Under the pieces are notes generated by a model. The model was given only the letters and a program-made list of their open reading frames with translations, was not told the DNA's origin and made no database searches. DNA of 61,768 bases from Jhaorihella thermophila. Its GTDB lineage: Bacteria > Pseudomonadota > Alphaproteobacteria > Rhodobacterales > Rhodobacteraceae. Positions within the stretch are counted from its first letter, which is position 1. Every line of letters begins with the position of its first letter. The translations under genes were made by a program, and so were the position numbers. Location of the stretch: positions 1 to 61,768 of the forward strand of contig NZ_FNVD01000014.1 in the NCBI RefSeq assembly GCF_900108275.1. Direction: 5' to 3'. Of the stretch, positions 52,534 through 60,526 are shown piece by piece.

Positions 52534-54663
52534 TCACCTCCGCGCCTCGCGGATCAGGCGCAGAATGTCCTTCGCCGCTTTCGGAATATTCGTGCCGGGT
52601 CCGAAAATCGCCTTGACGCCGGCCTTGTAGAGAAAATCATAGTCCTGCTGAGGGATCACCCCGCCGCAGATCACGATGATGTCCTCGGCGCCCTGCGCCT
52701 TCAGCGCCTCGACCAGCTGCGGCGCCAGCGTCTTGTGACCCGCCGCCTGGGACGAGATACCGACCACGTGCACGTCGTTGTCCACCGCGTCCTGCGCCGC
52801 CTCTTCCGGCGTCTGGAACAACGGCCCCACATCCACGTCGAACCCGATATCGGCAAATGCCGTCGCGATCACCTTGGCGCCGCGGTCGTGCCCGTCCTGC
52901 CCCATCTTGACCACCAGCATCCGCGGCCGGCGGCCTTCTTCCTCGGCGAACCGCTCCACCTCCTTCTGGATCGCGGCAAAGTCCTCGTCGCCCTCGTAGG
53001 CCGCGCCATAGACCCCGGCCAGCGTCTTCACCTCGGCGCGGTGCCGCCCGAACACCTTTTCCATCGCCATGCTGATCTCTCCCACCGTTGCCCGCGCCCG
53101 CGCCGCTTCGACCGCCGCTTCCAGAAGGTTTCCGCCCTCCTTCGCGCGGCGGGTCAGTTCCTCCAGCGCCGCATCGCAGGCCGCCTGATCGCGTTCCGCC
53201 TTGATCTTCTGCAGCCGCGCGATCTGCGCCTCGCGCACCTTCTGGTTGTCCACCTCGAGAATGTCGATCAGGTCTTCGCGGTCCTTGCGATACTTGTTGA
53301 CCCCGACGATCACCTCTTCGCCCCGGTCGATCATCGCCTGCCGACGCGCGGCGGTTTCCTCGATCCGCATCTTCGGCATGCCGCTCTCGACCGCCTTGGT
53401 CATGCCGCCCATCGCCTCGACCTCTTCCATGAGCGCCCAGGCTTTCTCGACCAGCTCGTTGGTGAGCGCCTCGACATAGTAGGAGCCCGCCAAAGGATCG
53501 ACGACATGGGTGATGCCGGTTTCCTCCTGCAGGATCAGCTGGGTGTTCCGCGCGATCCGGGCCGAGAAATCGGTGGGCAGCGCGATCGCCTCGTCCAAAG
53601 CGTTGGTGTGCAGCGACTGGGTGCCGCCCAGAACCGCGCTCAGCGCCTCATAGGCGGTGCGGATCACGTTGTTGTAGGGATCCTGTTCCTGAAGCGACAC
53701 GCCCGATGTCTGACAATGCGTCCGCAGCATCTTGGAGCGCTCGTTCTTTGCCCCGAATTCGGTCATCACCCGGTGCCACAGCGTGCGGGCCGCGCGCAGC
53801 TTGGCAATTTCCATGAAGAAATTCATGCCGATGGCGAAGAAGAAGCTCAGCCGGCCGGCGAACTTGTCCACGTCCATGCCGGCATTGATCGCGGCGCGCA
53901 CATATTCGCGCCCGTCGGCCAGCGTATAGGCCAGCTCCTGCACCAGGTTCGCCCCGGCCTCCTGCATGTGGTAGCCCGAGATCGAGATCGAGTTGAACTT
54001 GGGCATGTAATCCGAGGTATAGGCGATGATGTCGCTGACGATCCGCATCGACGGCTCGGGCGGATAGATATAGGTGTTGCGGACCATGAACTCCTTGAGG
54101 ATGTCGTTCTGGATCGTGCCGGCCAGAACGCTCTTGTCATGGCCCTGCTCCTCGCCGGTGACAATGAAATTGGCGAGGATCGGGATCACCGCGCCGTTCA
54201 TGGTCATGCTGACGCTGACCTTGTCCAGCGGGATGCCGTCGAACAGGATCTTCATGTCCTCGACGCTGTCGATGGCGACGCCCGCCTTGCCCACGTCGCC
54301 CACGACGCGCGGATGGTCGCTGTCATAGCCGCGGTGCGTGGCCAGGTCGAAGGCCACAGATACCCCCTGCTGACCGGCGGCCAGGTTGCGGCGGTAGAAG
54401 GCGTTGGATTCCTCGGCCGTCGAAAAACCCGCATATTGCCGGATGGTCCAGGGCCTGCCGGCATACATGGTCGCCCGCACGCCGCGCGTGAAGGGGCCGA
54501 AACCCGGCAGGCTGCCCATATGCGGCAGCCCCTCGATATCCTCCTCGGTATAAAGAGGCTTGACCGTGATGCCCTCGAGCGTGGTCCAATCCAGATCTTC
54601 CAGCGGCCGTCCGCGCAGCTCCTTTTCCGCCAGCGCCCGCCAATCGTCGAGTGTCTTCTTCAT
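52534..54663 (-). CDS. scpA: methylmalonyl-CoA mutase
   Basis: A 709-residue adenosylcobalamin-dependent mutase of the single-chain type. It isomerises (R)-methylmalonyl-CoA to succinyl-CoA. The catalytic barrel includes [56 protein letters not shown]. The C-terminal cobalamin domain has the DxHxxG motif in GQDGHDRG followed by a long Rossmann-like region ([25 protein letters not shown]). GAGAGGAAAG precedes ATG 54663. It works with pccA and pccB in the same window. Confidence 0.97.
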   Translation of the reverse strand: MKKTLDDWRALAEKELRGRPLEDLDWTTLEGITVKPLYTEEDIEGLPHMGSLPGFGPFTRGVRATMYAGRPWTIRQYAGFSTAEESNAFYRRNLAAGQQGVSVAFDLATHRGYDSDHPRVVGDVGKAGVAIDSVEDMKILFDGIPLDKVSVSMTMNGAVIPILANFIVTGEEQGHDKSVLAGTIQNDILKEFMVRNTYIYPPEPSMRIVSDIIAYTSDYMPKFNSISISGYHMQEAGANLVQELAYTLADGREYVRAAINAGMDVDKFAGRLSFFFAIGMNFFMEIAKLRAARTLWHRVMTEFGAKNERSKMLRTHCQTSGVSLQEQDPYNNVIRTAYEALSAVLGGTQSLHTNALDEAIALPTDFSARIARNTQLILQEETGITHVVDPLAGSYYVEALTNELVEKAWALMEEVEAMGGMTKAVESGMPKMRIEETAARRQAMIDRGEEVIVGVNKYRKDREDLIDILEVDNQKVREAQIARLQKIKAERDQAACDAALEELTRRAKEGGNLLEAAVEAARARATVGEISMAMEKVFGRHRAEVKTLAGVYGAAYEGDEDFAAIQKEVERFAEEEGRRPRMLVVKMGQDGHDRGAKVIATAFADIGFDVDVGPLFQTPEEAAQDAVDNDVHVVGISSQAAGHKTLAPQLVEALKAQGAEDIIVICGGVIPQQDYDFLYKAGVKAIFGPGTNIPKAAKDILRLIREARR

Positions 54664-54684
54664 TCCGCTTTCCTCTCGTCAGTC

Positions 54685-55626
54685 TCAGGCCCGGTCTTCG
54701 CCAGGCAGTCCCGCATCCGTTTCATCCAGCAGCCGCGCAAGGCCATCCGCCCCGGCCGCCAGCCATCGCAGATCCTCGTCGTGCCGCTGCCGCAGCAGCG
54801 CCGCCTGTTCGTCGGAGAAGGGGTTCCAGCGTCCTTCGCTCTCCGGCAGTTCGGCGGCTTCGCGGGCGTCCAGCCGACGGCGCAGACGGGACAGATCCGG
54901 CGTCTCATTCTTCCATTCGCCGGCGTGATCGAACGGCGCATCGCATTGCGCGATGGCCCGCAACTGCGCGTCGGCGCGGCCCGCGAAGCATTCGAACGGC
55001 GCGACCAGAACTGTCGCCCCGCCCGCCGCCTGTGCGATCTCCTCGATCACACCGCGCCATCCGCGCGACAGAGAGGCGATGGCCGCCAGTGTAACCGGCC
55101 CCGGCAAACCGAGACCGCGCCCGACGCCATAGCCCAAGGCCGAGGCCCAGTAGCGATCCAGCGCCCGGATATTGAGGACGACCGCCATGACGTTTCCGCC
55201 AAAAGCGGAGACATGGCTGGCCACGCGATCACCGGCCCGCAGATACAGATCCGCATCCATCCGGTTGTCGCGCATCGAGCCGACGATGTTTTCGTCGCTT
55301 ACGATCAGCGTCTTCACGCCGCGTCTCGCGCAGCGTTCCAGATGCGCGCCGATCCGGTCGGCGGCGGCGGCCAGGATTGCCGGCCCCTGCCCCAGCGCCG
55401 GGCGCGGGATCACGCCCCGCAACAATCCGCCGCGCGTGCGGATCGGCCCCCAGAACCCGATCCCCTGCCGCGCCAGAACCGGCGTGTTCCGCCGCAGGTA
55501 GGACTGAAAACTGGTGGTCGCGCAACGGTGCGCCCCGACATGCAGAATGACATCGACGGAACCACCGCGCCCCCCGCTTCCCGTCGGGCGACGGGCCGGT
55601 TTTCCGCGCGGCTCCAACGGGCTCAT
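54685..55626 (-). CDS. sulfotransferase-like protein
   Basis: A 313-residue protein with the P-loop-like PAPS-binding segment HVGAHRCATTSFQ (29-41), typical of the sulfotransferase-like proteins common in roseobacters. The rest is helical and Ala-rich with no clear 3'-phosphate motif. The acceptor is unknown. GGAGGG lies 6 nt before ATG 55626. It is 21 nt upstream of the mutase gene and may be co-transcribed, though no functional link is evident. Confidence 0.75.
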   Translation of the reverse strand: MSPLEPRGKPARRPTGSGGRGGSVDVILHVGAHRCATTSFQSYLRRNTPVLARQGIGFWGPIRTRGGLLRGVIPRPALGQGPAILAAAADRIGAHLERCARRGVKTLIVSDENIVGSMRDNRMDADLYLRAGDRVASHVSAFGGNVMAVVLNIRALDRYWASALGYGVGRGLGLPGPVTLAAIASLSRGWRGVIEEIAQAAGGATVLVAPFECFAGRADAQLRAIAQCDAPFDHAGEWKNETPDLSRLRRRLDAREAAELPESEGRWNPFSDEQAALLRQRHDEDLRWLAAGADGLARLLDETDAGLPGEDRA

Positions 55627-55734
55627 GCCCGGCCCTCCATCGCACCGGCGTGCAAGGTCCTTTTCCGCACATTGTTCAATTCGGTGGTCGCAATCGCCAC
55701 GCCTGCGGCTATATTCCCTATGACAGGAGGCCCA

Positions 55735-56223
55735 ATGATCCGCCCATTAGCCATTGTTTTGACGATCTTATTCCCCCTTGTCCCGCAAGCGGCGGACAGG
55801 CCTGCGTCCGAAACCGCCGGCGAAACCGCGACCGAACAGCCGCCGCTGATCCGCCCCGCCGGAGACACCGGCCTTGGCGAATTTCTCTGGACCAACCGGG
55901 TGCTCGTGGTGTTCGCCGACAGCCCCGCGGACCCGCGATACCAGGACCAGATCAAGTTTCTGCAGGAGGGCGAGGACATGCTGCGCGATCGCGACGTGAT
56001 CGTGCTGACCGACACCAGCCCCGCCGACCGCACGCCAGTGCGCCGCAAACTGCGCCCGCGCGGCTTCCAGCTGACGCTGGTGGACAAGGACGGGGTGGTC
56101 AAGCTGCGCAAGCCGGTGCCCTGGACCGTGCGCGAAATCGCCGCCACGATCGACAAGACGCCGATGCGCCTGATGGAGGTCGAGGAACGCCGCCGCAAGG
56201 CCGCGCAGGAAGCACCGCGATAG
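55735..56223 (+). CDS. DUF4174 secreted protein
   Basis: A 162-residue protein with a signal peptide (residues 1-20) and a thioredoxin-like DUF4174 domain: WTNRVLVVFADSPADPRYQDQIKFLQEGEDMLRDRDVIVLTDTSP, then FQLTLVDKDGVVKLRKPVPWTVREIAATIDKTPMR. No CxxC is present, so it is not a disulfide oxidoreductase. AGGAGG precedes ATG 55735. Divergent from the sulfotransferase-like gene. Confidence 0.87.
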   Translation: MIRPLAIVLTILFPLVPQAADRPASETAGETATEQPPLIRPAGDTGLGEFLWTNRVLVVFADSPADPRYQDQIKFLQEGEDMLRDRDVIVLTDTSPADRTPVRRKLRPRGFQLTLVDKDGVVKLRKPVPWTVREIAATIDKTPMRLMEVEERRRKAAQEAPR

Positions 56224-56331
56224 GCCGCCTCTTCGCCTCGTCTCGGGATATGCCGTCGCATCGGCTTCATGTTCCGCCTTTCCGGCCAGGGGCTTCCCGG
56301 CCAGATGCCGGGAAACATCCCCCTCACCGGG

Positions 56332-58377
56332 TCACTCGAACTCCATGATCACATCGTCCACCGCAAGGCTGTCGCCCGGCTCGGCATCGATCCGCTTGAC
56401 GACGCCGCGGCGCTCGGCCCGCAGGATGTTTTCCATCTTCATCGCCTCGACGGTGCACAGCGCCTGACCTTCCTGCACCTCGTCGCCTTCCTTGACGTCG
56501 ATCCGCACGATCAGGCCGGGCATCGGACACAGCAGCAGTTTCGAGGTGTCGGGCGGCAGCTTTTCGGGCATCAACTGCCACAGCTCGTCCTGACGCGGGG
56601 TGCGCACATGCACCTTGAGATCCGCGCCGCGGTTGCGGATGCGGAAGCCGCCGGTGATCTTGCCCACCTTCAGCACCAGCGTCTCTCCGTCCACGTCCAA
56701 CGTGGCCAGCGAATCCCCCGGCGTCCAGTCGCTGGCGACGCGCTTCTTCTCGCCATCCTCGAAGGTCACGGTCGAGCCCGCCGGATCGGCGTCGATCGTC
56801 ACCGGGAAGCGTTCGCCCTGAAGGCTTACCACCCAGTCCACGCCGACGCGGCGTTCGTGGTTGTCCATCCGCCCCGAGACACGGGTGCGGCGGATCTCGG
56901 CGACGCGGTGCATCGCCGCAGCGGCTGCCGCGATCATGCGCAGCCGATCCTCGGGCAGCTCGACGCCCTGGAAGCCTTCCGGGTATTCCTCGGCGATGAA
57001 GGCGGTGGTCATGTCGCCGGCGCAGAATTTCGGGTGGTCCATCACCGCCGACAGGAACGGCAGGTTATGGCCGATCCCCTCGACCTCGAAACTGTCGAGC
57101 GCCACCCGCATCGCCTCGATCGCGGCATCGCGGTCCGGCGCCCAGGTGCACAGCTTGGCAATCATCGGGTCATAATACATGCTGATCTCGCCGCCTTCAT
57201 AGACGCCGGTATCGTTGCGCACCGCCGTCGGGCCTTCGGGCGCATCGCCCTGCCATTTGCCCGATTTCAGCAGCGGCCCCGCCGCCACCTCGGCCGGCGG
57301 ACGATAGCGGGTCAGCCGCCCGATCGAGGGCAGGAAGTTGCGATAGGGATCCTCGGCATAAAGCCGGCTTTCGATCGCCCAGCCTTCCAGCTTCACGTCG
57401 TCCTGCGTGATCGACAGCTTCTCGCCCGCCGCCACGCGGATCATCTGTTCCACCAGATCCACACCGGTAATCAGCTCGGTCACCGGGTGTTCCACCTGAA
57501 GACGGGTGTTCATCTCGAGGAAGTAGAAGTTCTTGTCCCCGTCCACGATGAACTCCACCGTGCCGGCGCTGGAATAGCCCACCGCCTTGGCCAGCGCGAC
57601 CGCCTGCTCGCCCATCGCCCTGCGGGTTTCGGGGTCGAGAAACGGCGACGGCGCCTCTTCGATGACCTTCTGGTTGCGGCGCTGGATCGAACATTCCCGT
57701 TCGCCCAGATAGATGCCGTTGCCGTGGCTGTCGCACAGAACCTGGATCTCGATATGGCGCGGCTGGGTGACAAATTTCTCGATGAAAATCCGGTCGTCGC
57801 CAAAGCTGCTGGCGGCTTCGTTCTTGGACGACCGGAAGCCTTCGCGACATTCCTCGTCGTTCCAGGCGATCCGCATCCCCTTGCCACCGCCGCCGGCGCT
57901 GGCCTTGATCATCACCGGATAGCCGATCTCGCCGGCTATCCGCACGGCCTCGTCATCGTCCTCGATCAGGCCCATATAGCCCGGCACGGTGCTGACGCCG
58001 GCCTCCTGCGCGATCTTCTTCGAGGTGATCTTGTCCCCCATCGCCTCGATCGCGCCCACGGGGGGGCCGATGAAGGCCACGCCCTCGGCCGCCAGCGCCT
58101 CGGCGAATTTCGCGTTCTCCGACAGAAAACCATAGCCCGGATGCACCGCCTCGGCCCCGGTGCCGCGGATCGCCGCCATCACCTTGTCGATGACGATATA
58201 GGACTGGTTGGCCGGCGGCGGGCCGATATGCACAGCCTCGTCGGCCATCTGGACGTGCAGCGCGTGCTTGTCCGCGTCCGAATAGATCGCCACCGTCTGG
58301 ATGCCCATCTTGCGGGCGGTCTTGATGACCCGGCAGGCGATTTCGCCCCGGTTCGCGATCAGGATCTTCTTGAACAT
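56332..58377 (-). CDS. pccA: propionyl-CoA carboxylase alpha subunit
   Basis: A 681-residue biotin-dependent carboxylase subunit. The biotin carboxylase domain runs from KILIANRGEIACRV through KASAGGGGKGMR and EMNTRLQVEHPVTE. The BT linker domain follows, then the C-terminal biotinyl domain with EAMKM (biotin on the Lys). With PccB it carboxylates propionyl-CoA to (S)-methylmalonyl-CoA. AAGGACAG precedes ATG 58377. Confidence 0.97.
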   Translation of the reverse strand: MFKKILIANRGEIACRVIKTARKMGIQTVAIYSDADKHALHVQMADEAVHIGPPPANQSYIVIDKVMAAIRGTGAEAVHPGYGFLSENAKFAEALAAEGVAFIGPPVGAIEAMGDKITSKKIAQEAGVSTVPGYMGLIEDDDEAVRIAGEIGYPVMIKASAGGGGKGMRIAWNDEECREGFRSSKNEAASSFGDDRIFIEKFVTQPRHIEIQVLCDSHGNGIYLGERECSIQRRNQKVIEEAPSPFLDPETRRAMGEQAVALAKAVGYSSAGTVEFIVDGDKNFYFLEMNTRLQVEHPVTELITGVDLVEQMIRVAAGEKLSITQDDVKLEGWAIESRLYAEDPYRNFLPSIGRLTRYRPPAEVAAGPLLKSGKWQGDAPEGPTAVRNDTGVYEGGEISMYYDPMIAKLCTWAPDRDAAIEAMRVALDSFEVEGIGHNLPFLSAVMDHPKFCAGDMTTAFIAEEYPEGFQGVELPEDRLRMIAAAAAAMHRVAEIRRTRVSGRMDNHERRVGVDWVVSLQGERFPVTIDADPAGSTVTFEDGEKKRVASDWTPGDSLATLDVDGETLVLKVGKITGGFRIRNRGADLKVHVRTPRQDELWQLMPEKLPPDTSKLLLCPMPGLIVRIDVKEGDEVQEGQALCTVEAMKMENILRAERRGVVKRIDAEPGDSLAVDDVIMEFE

Positions 58378-58521
58378 GGTCTGTCCTTCGTCTTGGGGTT
58401 GTCCGAACGCGAAAGACCGCCCGCGGGCACAGGATCCGGGGCGGTTTCGCGCATGTCTGCGGCCGGTCCGACGAGGGACCGGTTTTTCAGGAAATCAAGG
58501 CCGCGCCTTGGTTCGGGGCGG

Positions 58522-58728
58522 TCAGTTGCACTTGTCCGGATAGGTCTGGCAATAGGCCACGTTGGCCGCGCCGCCCGCGATGGCGCCCACGACCGGATCG
58601 CCGTCAACGATGAGCGATCCGAGCATCCCCGTGCCCGCGCCGTAAAGCGCCTGTTCGGTCGCGTTGTCGCCGCAGGCCGCAAGGCCCAGTGCCAGCGTCG
58701 CTGCTGCAATGGTGCGAAGCTTGAACAT
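58522..58728 (-). CDS. small lipoprotein
   Basis: A 68-residue lipoprotein: lipobox GLAAC with Cys19, then a glycine-rich helical segment (ALYGAGTGMLGSLIVDGDPVVGAIAGGAANVAYC) reminiscent of glycine-zipper outer-membrane lipoproteins, ending in PDKCN. A GGACGGGCAGG stretch precedes ATG 58728. Function unknown. It lies just upstream of pccA in the same direction with 144 bp between. Confidence 0.8.
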   Translation of the reverse strand: MFKLRTIAAATLALGLAACGDNATEQALYGAGTGMLGSLIVDGDPVVGAIAGGAANVAYCQTYPDKCN

Positions 58729-58881
58729 CCTGCCCGTCCTCCTTCTTTTTTGTGGGAGATCGCGGTCAGAAGACACCCGAACCGCGGCGAAGGCAAGACG
58801 AACCCCCCCTCAGCTCCGCTTCGGGCGAAAGCTTGCGCAAGGGGCGCAGACCCGCATGGCGCTTGCCGGATCGGCAGGATC

Positions 58882-58918
58882 GGGGGCAGGCCGACAAAAT
58901 ATTGTCCGGCCTGCCCCC
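58882..58918. repeat. long inverted repeat
   Basis: GGGGGCAGGCCG (58882-58893) pairs perfectly with CGGCCTGCCCCC (58907-58918). Between them ACAA and TTGT add four more pairs around an AATA loop, with one bulged C. No T-run follows on either strand, so it is not an ordinary terminator. Confidence 0.75.
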
Positions 58919-58934
58919 TGTAGGAAGGGGTCTT

Positions 58935-58989
58935 AAAGAAAAATGCGGGTCTTGGAGGTGAACACCGGGGGAAGTGCCCGCCACCCGCA
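58935..58989 (-). terminator. structured terminator, possible small RNA 3' end
   Basis: On the minus strand TGCGGGT and ACCCGCA (plus 58983-58989 and 58944-58950) enclose a GC-rich internal part and are followed by TTTTTCTTT (plus 58935-58943). It ends transcription coming from 59147 and may define a 3'-UTR-derived small RNA with an ACCTCC segment. Confidence 0.6.
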
Positions 58990-59146
58990 AGATCGACCGT
59001 GGGGGCAAAGATGACGTCTGCCAAGCGTGAGGCTCCGGCACCGCAGGATCCGGCCGGATTTCGCCGAAAACGGCAGCATGCGCGCAAAACTCCGCCCATT
59101 TCGGGCAAAGGTGCAGCGGAATGGCAGGTCGATCCGTGGCGCATCT

Positions 59147-59494
59147 TCACCCTCCGAACACCTCGGGGAAGGAGGCGCGGGCCACCTCGACGTCGATTCG
59201 CAGCAGGGCCTCGTAGCTTTGCGGATCGAACGGATCTTCGGCTGGCACGACTTCGCGGCCGAAAAGCCAGCTCAGCCGCCCGGCGTCGAGATTGCCGCGC
59301 TCAAAGGGTTCCTCGCCGAAATAGTCCCACAGCGCCTGCATGAAGGCCGCATCCGCCCGCCGGTCGGCCGGCTTGCGATCGGCATAGCGTTCGCGCCGCA
59401 CCAGAGGCGTCACGCCGCGCGGATTGGGGCGGCGGATCGTGAAGTGATAATCGGTGCCCGGCAACCGGCCGGGAAAGCCGCGATGTTTCAGCAT
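59147..59494 (-). CDS. conserved protein of unknown function
   Basis: A 115-residue protein, basic at first (MLKHRGFPGRLPGTDYHFTIRRPNPRGVTPLVRRERYADRK) then acidic (FMQALWDYFGEEPFERGNLDAGRLSWLFGREVVPAEDPFDPQSYEALLRIDVEVARASFPEVFGG). No signal peptide, transmembrane segment or named domain is seen. CGGAGGGC precedes ATG 59494. It is downstream of the DUF6497-like gene on the same strand. Confidence 0.68.
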   Translation of the reverse strand: MLKHRGFPGRLPGTDYHFTIRRPNPRGVTPLVRRERYADRKPADRRADAAFMQALWDYFGEEPFERGNLDAGRLSWLFGREVVPAEDPFDPQSYEALLRIDVEVARASFPEVFGG

Positions 59495-59564
59495 GGGCGC
59501 CCTCCGCAGAAAGTGAACGCGCCGGACGGCAAGGGGGGCGTGGGACCTGTGCGCGGTCGGGTCA

Positions 59565-60053
59565 TCAGTAGTCCTCCCATATGCAGGCGCCGTCTTCGAT
59601 CCGGTAGGCTTCGAAGACCTGAACCGCGTCGGGGGCCGCCTTGCCAAAGGGAACGGGGCGGTCGGAAAACGAAATGGCCACGCGGTCCGGTTTCAGCTCG
59701 TGGTGGTCGAGATAGGGCAGCACCAGATTGGCGCAGAGCCAGTCCATGTCCTCGGCCATGCGGTCGTGATCGTCCACCTCGGCTTGGGAAAGCCCCTCGG
59801 AGACGAACCGGAACCGAACCCACAACTCGCCGGGCCGGGTGTCGGTCAGCACCTCGTGCAGGGAAAGCGTGCGTCCCGAAGGCACCCGGATGTCGGGTGT
59901 CTGGGCCGCGGCCGACACCGAAGCCATGGATAAGCAAAGAAGGGTTGCGAATCCGCAGCCCCAGCTCCGCCCTGCGGGGCGGCCTCCTCCTGCCGGGGCT
60001 GCAGGCGCTGCGCCAGCTGCGCGCGCTGTCCTGTGTGTGACGCGGCTGATCAT
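59565..60053 (-). CDS. secreted DUF6497-like protein
   Basis: A 162-residue protein. After an Arg/Ala-rich beginning, a signal-like segment (GFATLLCLSMASVSAAAQ) precedes a domain with the conserved VPSGRTLSLHEVLTDTRPGELWVRFRFVSEGLSQAEVDDHDRMAEDMDWLCANLVLPYL, ending in CIWEDY. Cys residues in WLCANL and ACIWED may pair. The ATG at 60053 is chosen because it overlaps the cupin stop by 4 nt, although the n-region is long. Function unknown. Confidence 0.75.
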   Translation of the reverse strand: MISRVTHRTARAAGAAPAAPAGGGRPAGRSWGCGFATLLCLSMASVSAAAQTPDIRVPSGRTLSLHEVLTDTRPGELWVRFRFVSEGLSQAEVDDHDRMAEDMDWLCANLVLPYLDHHELKPDRVAISFSDRPVPFGKAAPDAVQVFEAYRIEDGACIWEDY

Positions 60054-60448
60054 GGCGCTGATTCGCCTTTCGTGTCAAATGCCGCGGGCGACGTGATTTC
60101 GATCAGTTCCATGTCGTCCGAATGCCGCACTTCGCGGTGGATGATGCCGGGCGGCTGCAGCACGCAGGATCCGGCCCGCAGGAGCTGTTCGCCCTGGCCT
60201 TCGTATTCGAACACGACCCAGCCCTTCAGGACATAGACCATCTGAAAGTCCAGATCGTGGCTGTGCCATTCCCCTGGGCTTTCCATGCCGGGCACGGCGC
60301 GGATCACATGGGCGCCGAATCTGCCCCGGGTGGCGTCGCGAATGCCGAGATCGCGATACTCGAAGAACGCGCGCAGGCCTTCGCCGACGAAGGGGGAGTC
60401 GTCGGCGTGGGACACGGTGAAGGCCTGGTTCTTCCAGAGGCGGGTCAT
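60050..60448 (-). CDS. cupin-domain protein
   Basis: A 132-residue single-domain cupin. GEWHSHDLDFQMVYVLKGWVVFEYEG is cupin motif 1 (two His, Asp/Glu metal ligands) and LQPPGIIHREVRHSDDMELIEI motif 2 with the last His. It may bind a metal; the reaction is unknown. It lies between pccB (upstream) and the DUF6497-like gene, with which it overlaps by 4 nt. Confidence 0.88.
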   Translation of the reverse strand: MTRLWKNQAFTVSHADDSPFVGEGLRAFFEYRDLGIRDATRGRFGAHVIRAVPGMESPGEWHSHDLDFQMVYVLKGWVVFEYEGQGEQLLRAGSCVLQPPGIIHREVRHSDDMELIEITSPAAFDTKGESAP

Positions 60449-60469
60449 CGGGTCTTTCGGCTTTCGGCG

Positions 60470-60519
60470 CGGCGCCCGTGTCGGGCGCCGGCCAATGGGT
60501 ATTTGGGACCAGAAAGAAG
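60470..60519 (-). repeat. dispersed hairpin element, copy 8
   Basis: On the minus strand CTTCTTTCTGG and CAAATACCCA precede the 9-bp hairpin CGGCGCCCG / CGGGCGCCG (plus 60470-60478 and 60482-60490), loop TGT in plus sense. It starts 7 nt past the pccB stop in the gene's orientation. Confidence 0.85.
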
Positions 60520-60526
60520 CAGCAGG

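Larger units (their letters stand above)
58729..59146. other. 418-bp intergenic region with two strong RNA structures
   Basis: No gene was recognised. It holds a long near-perfect hairpin at 58882-58918 and a structured T-run terminator at 58935-58989. The left part serves as promoter space for the small lipoprotein gene on the minus strand. Confidence 0.6.

Noticed and set aside
52724-56223. Plus-strand open frame of over 1100 codons across the mutase gene
   Set aside because: Antisense to the mutase and sulfotransferase-like genes. Only its last 163 codons (DUF4174) form a real protein.
58882-58918. Ninth copy of the dispersed hairpin element
   Set aside because: The stem is longer, has an A/T-rich loop, lacks the conserved head, and is not placed just after a stop codon.
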